From Pleurotus ostreatus/Saccharomyces cerevisiae fusant (lineage: Eukaryota > Opisthokonta): DNA of 52,155 bases. The notes under the pieces are model-generated. The model was not told the DNA's origin, did not search any database, and saw only the letters and a list, made by a program, of their open reading frames with translations. The number at the start of each line of letters is the position of its first letter. Positions within the stretch are counted from its first letter, which is position 1. The translations under genes and the position numbers were made by a program. Location of the stretch: positions 1-52,155 of the forward strand of contig JAMQCK010000137.1 in the NCBI GenBank assembly GCA_024196135.1, given 5' to 3'. Below, one piece after another: positions 45,319-52,155 of this stretch.

Positions 45319-45456
45319 AGAGGTGTTGTAAACGACTACCGGCATTCACATCGGACATCGCGTAACTTGAGGACCATTATACTATACAGCACCTATTTAC
45401 TATACAACAATTCGGAATGTCCACTTCACTATCAATTCAACGTTGCAACCCATGAT

Positions 45457-46358
45457 CTACTCCTGCAGATCGAAGAGCACAATCTCAGCCGTGCGATCTC
45501 CCGTATTTTCCACCGCAACGTCGATACCGCCAGGCGGGAAATGCAGGTACGCCCCATCGCCCTCCCTCAACTCCAGCTGCTGGTCCCCTGCATTGAACTT
45601 TACCGTCGCCCCCGTCGCCTTTCCCGTATTATACCCCGACGTCTGCACGACGTGGATATACCCCTTCGTCCCCGACATCGCCTGCGCCGCCGTCTTCCCC
45701 CTGCTCAGCAGCGTCGCGTACATCGTCAGCGGGCTATGCACGGGCGCGGGGCCCTCCGCCTCGCGCGCCTCCGATACGCCCTGCGAGCCCACCGGGGCGA
45801 CGACGCGCGCCCACTTGTCCGTCTTGTCTGCGTCGGAGAAGTTGCGGGTGTAGTACTTGGGCTGGAGGCGCGGTGTGGAGGGGAAAGACCAGATCTGGAG
45901 GAAGTGGACCTCGGCGGGGCCGTGGGCCTTTTCGGAGTGGAGGATGCCGGTGCCGGCAGAAGTGAGTTGGAGGGCGCCGCGCGAGAGGACTTCGGTGTTG
46001 CCCATGGAGTCCTGGCTGGGGGATGATCAGCGTGTGGGGAAGAGGATGTGGGGGAAGAAGATACGTACTGAGCGAGCTGGCCGCTAATGACATACGAAAA
46101 GATCTCGAACTCCTGGTGCCCGTGCGTGCCGAAGCCAGTGTTGGGCGCGACGCGATCCTCGTTTATGACACGCAGAGCACCATGCTTTTGATGGGTGCGA
46201 TCGCCGTACCTGCGTACTGTGAGCCTCAAAGCGAAGGAAGAGTGAACCAGAGGGACGTACGATGCGAAGGAGAACGTGTGGAACGTCTTCAACCAGCCAT
46301 GGTCCGCACCACCGCGCTCGTGGCTAGGGCGGGGTACAATCTTGACGCCTGAGCTCAT
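45457..46358 (-). CDS. Pirin (cupin-fold iron protein)
   Basis: Pirins are Fe-binding bicupins. Some act as transcription cofactors and some show quercetin 2,3-dioxygenase activity. Three exons, 46358-46261, 46209-46069 and 46015-45457, give 265 residues. The metal-site words are present: GFGTHGHQEFEIFSYVISG in the first cupin and GILHSE (His and Glu ligands) after EVLSRGALQLTSAGTG. The N-terminus MSSGVKIVPRPSHERGGADH leads to WLKTFHTFSFASY, a family signature. The frame stays open upstream, but no earlier ATG exists, so 46358 is the start. It is convergent with the Myb gene and divergent from the interrupted kinase-like gene. Confidence 0.93.
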
Positions 46359-46920
46359 GTTCGTAGATTTGGTCGAATAGCGTGCTAGTCCTCGAGAAGA
46401 GACCGCGAGTTGTTTGCGCAGAAAGGTATTGAACGACAGCTTGTCAGGGTTCAAGAAAAATGAAGCTTCTAGCCAGCGGGAGCACCCTTATATACGGCGC
46501 AGGTGACAGTTGGTGTTGCAAAGCATCGTAAGACGTCGTTCGTCGCCATAGCCAGTGTTCGACAGAGGATTGTCAATCGCGCTCTCAAAAGGCAACGATT
46601 CGCCCACGACTGCCACGCGCTTACGAAGTTCAACCGCGTCAGGCGTAAGCGTGACTAAGCGCTGTCACACCTCTAGCTCAAAGTTGACCACGACGCTGAC
46701 CTGCACTCAACAGTCATAGGCTCTCATGGCCATTTGCTAATGTACTTCTGTAAGTCTGTGCTCTATTTTAATCTGAGCTCTTCTCACATACATCGTCCTT
46801 TGATAGCACTACCGTGCACCTCAAGTTCTCTTTCAGTTTGCGCATCGATCTCCAATTGTGGCACCGGCGAGACTGCTGGTGCAAACCCTTATTCATCCCC
46901 TAGGTTAAATTTATCTGGTC
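46359..46920. promoter_or_regulatory. Divergent promoter region, pirin / kinase-like gene
   Basis: 562 bp without a gene. No specific element could be assigned. Confidence 0.4.
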
Positions 46921-47100
46921 ATGTCTACCAATGCGGCCTTCGACGAGTCGGCATTGCTCAATTGCACGGACGCCGAGCTCGAGCAATACGTTGCTCGCTG
47001 CCCCTACATGACAACAACGCGCCTGGAAACAGTGCGGGTCTTGTCTCCTCGTCTAGTTGCGAAGTCGACTCCCTATCTCATCGACCCTCAAGACGAAGTC

Positions 47101-47343
47101 TGTTGGAATTCACGCCGGGCATCGTGCCCATCCCCGAAGGGCGTCGTATCATCCCGAAAGGTATAGAACATTATGGTACATTCATGTGGTATCCTGACTC
47201 ATGTAACAGTAGTATATATTGAGGGCAAAAGCCCGACTCACTAACGATTCCATCTTGTTTCCTTCCCCCATCTCCGTGTGCCCCAAGTAAGTGTGGAAAT
47301 ATATTCCAGGTAAGTCTAGTAAGAGAATCCACTGCCTTCAATA
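47101..47343 (+). repeat. 5' LTR
   Basis: Begins TGTTGGAATTC and ends CTTCAATA. It contains a TATA-like TATATAT at 47213-47219, a plausible promoter for the genomic transcript. The termini are TG...TA rather than the usual TG...CA. Confidence 0.95.
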
Positions 47344-47357
47344 GGTTATGAGCCCCG
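47344..47357 (+). other. Primer-binding site for initiator tRNA-Met (internal)
   Basis: GGTTATGAGCCCCG is the exact reverse complement of nucleotides 26-39 of the initiator tRNA-Met genes at 8460-8531 and 12681-12752. It pairs with the anticodon stem-loop, not the tRNA 3' end. The site abuts the LTR with no spacer. Confidence 0.88.
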
Positions 47358-47428
47358 GCTCTTACTAGACTACCACTTACACACACAACCCCACATACCG
47401 CACTCATCTGTACACGTCGTATATCACC

Positions 47429-50400
47429 ATGTCATCCTCTTCCGGATCGTACCGCATCGAGCTCCTCAACGAGGATAATTACATCCCGTGGAAGCGTCGA
47501 GTGATCGCCATCCTGCGTGACAGGGACCTACTAGGTCATGTCGACGGCACGACTACAAAGCCAGAGCCGGCGACGGCAGGATCACCAACAGCGGCCGAGA
47601 AGAAGGCGATTGAAGATTGGGAGAAGAACGACGGGAAAGCGCAGAGCGTCATCGAACTATCGCTCGGAAACGAGCAGATGACCCATATCTCGCAGGCCAA
47701 TACGGCGAAGGAGATGTGGGAGCAGATACGGACAGTGAAAGAAGCCCGAGGAGATCTCGGAGCGATCGCGTACCGTAGACGCCTGTACCGTACAGTAGCG
47801 GACGAGACGACGGATATTCCGACGCACATCAAGACGTTGCGCGAGATCCAGTCGATGCTCATCTCAATGGGGGAGAAGATCGAGGACAAGGAGTTTATTA
47901 CGATCCTCATTAGTTCGTTGCCCGAGACCTGGGACCAGTTCACCTCATCATATTTAGGTGCGAGGAATGCAGCTCGTATTGGATCAACTAATACTACAGG
48001 TACAACGACTACGACGAGTCCATCTCCATCCACGGGTACAGCCCAGTCATCGATCTCGACATTTGAGCTCATCGCGCTCATCATGGACGAGGATCGGCGA
48101 CGCAAGGAGAAGTCCGGCACGGCCGGAGGAGACTCTGCGCTCGCAGCAATGAGCGGCAGAGGGAAAGACTCGCGTGGCAATCGCAGCCAGAGAGGCGGTG
48201 GCGAAGGCGACTGCTTCAACTGTGGCAAGCGAGGCCACTACAGCAAGGATTGCTGGTCGAAGGGCGGCGGAGCCGAGGGAAAGGCGCCGAACCGCAAGAA
48301 GAAAGGCCGACAAGGTGGCTCGCAAGCACACCAAGGGTCGGCTTCGGCATTCTCGGCTGTAGTGCCGAGCGACGCGGTATTGACCGCAGAGACGGCGTCG
48401 ACGAAGACATTCGACGCGAAGATGCCGCGCGACGCGTGGCTGTCCGACTCCGGGTGCACGACGCACATCGCGAACGATCGGGAAGTATTCGTGGAATTCT
48501 CGCCCATTGGGGACGAGAAGATCACCGGCATCGGTGAGCAGGCGATCACGGCGAAGGGGCGCGGGACGGTGATCCTGGAAAGCAACATCGGGGGTCAGTC
48601 AGAGACGATCACCCTACATAACGTGTTGTACGCACCTCAGGCCGTGAATAATCTATTCTCCATCCCTCGTGTCGACGAATCCGGAGGCCGCGCGACGTTC
48701 CGCGACGGCAAGGTGCGCATTTCGAACTCGGCGGGACGCGAAGTCCTGGTCGGAAGCCTGAAGCACCGCTTGTACTGGCTTGATGCGCGAGCAAGGCGGG
48801 TGAAGAACCACGCCGGCGTTGCAGATGGAGATGACGAGGGGACAGGGGGAGTGCATGGCGAGACGTGGGAGGCGTGGCATAGGCGCTACGGCCATATCTC
48901 GAAGGGCGCGTTAGAACTCCTGTACAAGGGCGGAATGGTCGAAGGACTCACCATTGACCCAAAATCCCCCCAGATCACCCACTGCGACGCGTGCATCCAG
49001 GCGAAGATGCACCGCCAACCACTACCGAGGCAGGCTCGGCATCGCGCACAGAATGCGGGCGAAGGCGCTCATAGCGACCTGTGGGGGCCAGCGCGCACCA
49101 AATCTACGGAGGGGAACTTGTATTACATTTCCTTCACGGACGATGCGACGCGCCGTATCACGGTACTATTCTTGAAGCACAAGGGCCAGACGCGCCAGCG
49201 TGTCGTCGAGCACATTGAGTGGCTCGAGAGGCAGTACGGGTACAAATTGAAGTGGCTCCGTGTGGATGAAGGACGCGAGTATATGAGTGACGAGTTGACG
49301 GACGAGCTGGCGAAGCGGGGGATCGAGCTCCATCAGACGGCGCCGTATAGCCAGTCGCAGAATGGGGTATCGGAGAGAGTGAATCGATCGCTGGTCGAGC
49401 TCGCGCGTGCCATGTTGTTGGCACGCGAACTCCCGAAAAGCCTGTGGGAATTCGCGGTGACGCACGCGGCGTACATCCGAAACCGGTCGCCAACAGCTGC
49501 CTTACCGGGCAACAAGACGCCGCACGAGGCGTTCACTGGCGAGAAGCCTAATGTAGCTGACTTACACGAGTTCGGATGTCCAGTCTGGATTTTTGCCGAA
49601 AATGTAAAGTCTCTTTCGAAGCTGGATGCGAGAGCAACCGAGCAGACATTCGTAGGCTACGTTGTAGGGCCGAGAGCGATCCGGTACTACGACAGGAGGA
49701 CCCACCGAGTCAAAGTCTCGAGGAACTACCGCTTCACGGAATCGGCAGCCCCAATCAACGAGATCGCCGCAGATCTCGAGAATTGGCCGCTTGAGGGGGA
49801 GCCCCAACCGGTCAATCAGCCATCCTCGAGGCCTGCGACGCCTCAGCCCACACCTCAGCTACCCAAGACGCCACCGACGCAGAGCAAGCCCTTGACGGAA
49901 GCGCCACCAGCACCTATGAAGGCAAAATCAGCACCGACTACCAAGACAAGCGACGAGAACGCGGGAACGCAGCAGACAAGGCGCGTACTCACCCGCAGGA
50001 CGCAAGACACGAACTACCGACAGCTCGGTAACCCCGACGCACGACTCCAGGCATCGGAACGCACGGGATCGCGACGCACGGACACTCCAGAGGACGCCGA
50101 AGATGACCCACTCACAGCGTTTGCGCATTATGCGATGCGCGCGGCGGTAGCAGGCGATGGCGAGGATGACGTGCCGAAGTCAATTGGCGAGGCGCGCGCG
50201 TCGCCGCAGTGGCCGCAGTGGGAAGCGGCTATTCAGGCTGAGCTAAAGACGCTTGAGGACATGAAGACGTGGATTCTTGAGGACTTGCCGGCCGACCGCA
50301 TGCCCATTGGGGCGAAATGGGTGTTCGCTCTGAAGAAGGATCAGCAGGGGAACATTGTGCGCTATAAAGCGCGCCTTGTTGCGAAAGGATTTTCGCAGCG

Positions 50401-51760
50401 ACCCGGGCTTGACTACAGCGAGACGTTCTCGCCTATTGTACGCCCGGAATCCATCCGAACGCTCCTCGCGATCGCAGCGATCCAGAATCTGGAAATGCGT
50501 CAGCTCGATGTGAAGGGAGCCTACCTACACGGAGACCTCAAGGAGGAGGTCTACATGGTCCAACCCCCTGGTTTCGAGGACGAGACCGGACGCGTCTGCC
50601 GTCTACGCAAGACGCTGTATGGACTCAAGCAGTCAGGACGTGAGTGGAATCGGAAGCTACACGAGATACTCACCTCGAATGGCTTCGAGAGACTCCAAGT
50701 CGACCACGGTGTCTACAAGCGCTACGTTGGAGATCAGTACATCTTCCTTACGGTATGGGTCGATGACTTACTCGTTTTTAGCACGAGCCCTACCCTCATC
50801 GCCGCGACGCAGGCCGCGCTCGCGCGCGAGGTCGAAGTGACCGACATGGGGGAGCCGCAGAAGATCATCGGGATCGAGATTTACCGCGATCGAGAGGCGG
50901 GGACGGTCCAGATTTCGCAGCAGAAGTACATAGAGACGATCTTGAAGAGATATTCGTTCGACAACATGAGCTGCGTGACGACGCCACTCGACCCGAATGT
51001 GATCCTGGAGAAGTATGATGGGAACGGAGACGTCCGAGATGCCAGAGGTACGAGCTTTGCAGAATATATGGGGAGTCTGATTTGGGCCGCCACGATGACG
51101 CGCCCGGATATCGCGTATGCAGTCTCGCGCGTTGGCGCGTACACGGCGAATCCGGGACAGGCGCATTGGACGGCGATCAAGCGTATCTTCCGCTATCTGC
51201 GCGGCACGTGCAACCTGCGCGTGACCTACGGCGGACGGGCCGAAGTTGAACTTGACGCGGCCGACCCCGACTTGACCTCCATCTTCGACGACTACGGCGC
51301 GTATAGCGACGCCGACTTCGCTCAGAACCCGGACGACCGCAAATCAGTCTCCGGTTACATTTACTTACTCGGTGGAGGCCCTATCGCGTGGCACTCCAAG
51401 AAACAACCAACAACGGCGCTCTCAACCGCGGAGGCCGAATACTCAGCGCTAACGAGCGCGACACGGCAGGCCATATGGCTTCGCTATTTCTTCGGCGAAC
51501 TCGGATTCGCACTGGATGAGCCCACCTTGATTTTCTCGGATAATCAAGCCGCTCTGTCTATCTCGCACGACCCTCAACATCACGCTCGGTCCAAACACTT
51601 CGACATCGAGAACCACTTCGTGCGCGAGAAGATAGAGAACGGTATTGTGGACGTTCGGTACTGCCCTACTGACGAGATGCTTGCAGACTTATTTACGAAA
51701 GGTCTGCCCCGCCCTAAGCACGAGAAATTCGTGTACGAGATGGGCTTGATGCCGGCTTGA
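47429..51760 (+). CDS. Copia gag-pol polyprotein
   Basis: A single 1443-residue frame without a gag-pol frameshift. Gag starts MSSSSGSYRIELLNEDN (a UBN2/DUF4219-like segment) and carries a CCHC knuckle CFNCGKRGHYSKDC near residue 261. Protease: WLSDSGCTTHI near 336. Integrase: an HHCC finger near 483-530 (ITHCDACIQAKMHRQPLP), then the D,D,E residues in HSDLWGP, VDEGREY and SERVNRS. Reverse transcriptase spans about 960-1120, including KARLVAKGFSQRPGLDYSET, QLDVKGAYLHGDL and the active-site box VWVDDLLVF, with Trp in place of the usual Tyr. RNase H: SDADFAQN, TAEAEYSAL and FSDNQAAL. It ends FTKGLPRPKHEKF just before the stop, which overlaps the polypurine tract. The ATG lies 71 nt after the primer-binding site. 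Confidence 0.96.
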   Translation: MSSSSGSYRIELLNEDNYIPWKRRVIAILRDRDLLGHVDGTTTKPEPATAGSPTAAEKKAIEDWEKNDGKAQSVIELSLGNEQMTHISQANTAKEMWEQIRTVKEARGDLGAIAYRRRLYRTVADETTDIPTHIKTLREIQSMLISMGEKIEDKEFITILISSLPETWDQFTSSYLGARNAARIGSTNTTGTTTTTSPSPSTGTAQSSISTFELIALIMDEDRRRKEKSGTAGGDSALAAMSGRGKDSRGNRSQRGGGEGDCFNCGKRGHYSKDCWSKGGGAEGKAPNRKKKGRQGGSQAHQGSASAFSAVVPSDAVLTAETASTKTFDAKMPRDAWLSDSGCTTHIANDREVFVEFSPIGDEKITGIGEQAITAKGRGTVILESNIGGQSETITLHNVLYAPQAVNNLFSIPRVDESGGRATFRDGKVRISNSAGREVLVGSLKHRLYWLDARARRVKNHAGVADGDDEGTGGVHGETWEAWHRRYGHISKGALELLYKGGMVEGLTIDPKSPQITHCDACIQAKMHRQPLPRQARHRAQNAGEGAHSDLWGPARTKSTEGNLYYISFTDDATRRITVLFLKHKGQTRQRVVEHIEWLERQYGYKLKWLRVDEGREYMSDELTDELAKRGIELHQTAPYSQSQNGVSERVNRSLVELARAMLLARELPKSLWEFAVTHAAYIRNRSPTAALPGNKTPHEAFTGEKPNVADLHEFGCPVWIFAENVKSLSKLDARATEQTFVGYVVGPRAIRYYDRRTHRVKVSRNYRFTESAAPINEIAADLENWPLEGEPQPVNQPSSRPATPQPTPQLPKTPPTQSKPLTEAPPAPMKAKSAPTTKTSDENAGTQQTRRVLTRRTQDTNYRQLGNPDARLQASERTGSRRTDTPEDAEDDPLTAFAHYAMRAAVAGDGEDDVPKSIGEARASPQWPQWEAAIQAELKTLEDMKTWILEDLPADRMPIGAKWVFALKKDQQGNIVRYKARLVAKGFSQRPGLDYSETFSPIVRPESIRTLLAIAAIQNLEMRQLDVKGAYLHGDLKEEVYMVQPPGFEDETGRVCRLRKTLYGLKQSGREWNRKLHEILTSNGFERLQVDHGVYKRYVGDQYIFLTVWVDDLLVFSTSPTLIAATQAALAREVEVTDMGEPQKIIGIEIYRDREAGTVQISQQKYIETILKRYSFDNMSCVTTPLDPNVILEKYDGNGDVRDARGTSFAEYMGSLIWAATMTRPDIAYAVSRVGAYTANPGQAHWTAIKRIFRYLRGTCNLRVTYGGRAEVELDAADPDLTSIFDDYGAYSDADFAQNPDDRKSVSGYIYLLGGGPIAWHSKKQPTTALSTAEAEYSALTSATRQAIWLRYFFGELGFALDEPTLIFSDNQAALSISHDPQHHARSKHFDIENHFVREKIENGIVDVRYCPTDEMLADLFTKGLPRPKHEKFVYEMGLMPA

Positions 51761-51767
51761 GGGGGAG
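51759..51767 (+). other. Polypurine tract
   Basis: GAGGGGGAG immediately precedes the 3' LTR, the standard position for the plus-strand primer. It overlaps the last two bases of the gag-pol stop codon. Confidence 0.85.
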
Positions 51768-52010
51768 TGTTGGAATTCACGCCGGGCATCGTGCCCATCC
51801 CCGAAGGGCGTCGTATCATCCCGAAAGGTATAGAACATTATGGTACATTCATGTGGTATCCTGACTCATGTAACAGTAGTATATATTGAGGGCAAAAGCC
51901 CGACTCACTAACGATTCCATCTTGTTTCCTTCCCCCATCTCCGTGTGCCCCAAGTAAGTGTGGAAATATATTCCAGGTAAGTCTAGTAAGAGAATCCACT
52001 GCCTTCAATA
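51768..52010 (+). repeat. 3' LTR
   Basis: Base-for-base identical to the 5' LTR by visual comparison over all 243 positions. It is followed by the target duplicate AAGTC (52011-52015). Confidence 0.95.
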
Positions 52011-52155
52011 AAGTCCTTGCTATCGAGCGCGCTCGCTCTGTTGGCGTGAACGTCCCTCTTGTGCACCGCATCGTGCCCACCAAGGATAAATGCTACCTCA
52101 TCATCATGGAATATGTTCACGGGAAGACGCTCGAGCAGCTGTGGAAATCCATCGG

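Larger units (their letters stand above)
47101..52010 (+). mobile_element. Complete Ty1/copia LTR retrotransposon, 4910 bp
   Basis: All parts are present: a 243-bp 5' LTR (47101-47343), a primer-binding site directly after it, one open gag-pol frame (47429-51760), a polypurine tract GAGGGGGAG (51759-51767), and an identical 3' LTR (51768-52010). A 5-bp duplication AAGTC flanks it. The order protease, integrase, reverse transcriptase, RNase H defines Ty1/copia rather than Ty3/gypsy. By eye the LTRs show no difference, and no inactivating stop is seen, so the insertion is young and may be competent. Confidence 0.97.
46921..52155 (+). pseudogene. APH/protein-kinase-like gene interrupted by a copia insertion
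   Basis: The first segment, 46921-47100, encodes MSTNAAFDESALLNCTDAEL and then RVLSPRLVAKSTPYLIDPQD. The frame resumes after the retrotransposon at 52011 with AIERARSVGVNVPLVHRIV and CYLIIMEYVHGKTLEQLW, and runs off the window. The N-lobe pattern (residues before an expected Lys region, the VPRVHR-like motif, then xLIMEYxxGxTL) matches the large basidiomycete family of aminoglycoside-phosphotransferase/choline-kinase-like proteins. The 5-bp target duplicate AAGTC at 47096-47100 and 52011-52015 shows the two parts were contiguous. Removing the element and one duplicate leaves the frame intact, so the host gene was recently whole. As it stands the reading frame enters the LTR and terminates at 47166. 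Confidence 0.8.

Overview
The window is nuclear DNA of a filamentous basidiomycete, most likely an Agaricomycete. The reasons are GC-rich, densely packed genes, many 45-90 nt GT-AG introns, a tRNA with a short intron, and housekeeping proteins of fungal type. Every coding model given as certain below was built by joining exons by eye and checking that the phases close on a stop codon.

Layout. 462-1760 (-): a weak, unresolved multi-exon locus. 2760-4770 (-): low-complexity protein. 5118-5472 (+): spliceosomal SmG. 6172-8283 (+): mitochondrial PPR-like protein. 8460-8531: initiator tRNA-Met. 8735-10395 (-): Mdm10. 10856-11937 (+): purine nucleoside phosphorylase. 12246-12326 (-): tRNA-Glu with intron. 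12681-12752: second initiator tRNA-Met. 13049-15539 (+): single-pass acidic disordered protein. 15866-17864 (-): Pch2/TRIP13 AAA+ ATPase. 18054-18643 (+): SelW/Rdx-like protein with an 8-nt exon. 18746-23165 (-): NPC1-type sterol transporter. 23378-25409 (+): Dph1. 26150-28404 (+): cytochrome P450. 28598-29514 (+): RNPS1-like SR protein. 29683-30880 (-): cytochrome-b5-reductase-like enzyme. 31413-36985 (-): large GAS2/GAR-domain cytoskeletal protein. 37258-38100: a non-autonomous hAT element. 38263-39028 (-): ICT1-type GGQ protein. 39148-40166 (+): histidinol-phosphatase. 40305-41004 (-): uS11m. 41141-41491 (+): Qcr9. 41660-42515 (-): riboflavin kinase. 42690-45318 (+): Myb/AT-hook protein. 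45457-46358 (-): pirin. 46921 to the window end: a kinase-like gene split by a complete Ty1/copia retrotransposon (47101-52010).

The genes do not form a biosynthetic cluster. They mostly alternate as divergent pairs with short shared promoters and convergent pairs with short 3' gaps. Mitochondrial functions are frequent: PPR, Mdm10, b5 reductase, ICT1-like, uS11m and Qcr9, with uS11m and Qcr9 sharing a 136-bp divergent promoter.

The most interesting signals come from mobile DNA. The copia element has two identical 243-bp LTRs, an open 1443-codon gag-pol, a 5-bp target duplication, and a primer-binding site complementary to the anticodon arm of the initiator tRNA-Met encoded twice in this same window. 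That predicts half-tRNA priming as in Drosophila copia. The hAT element has a perfect 8-bp target duplication. I found no new defence or CRISPR-like system.
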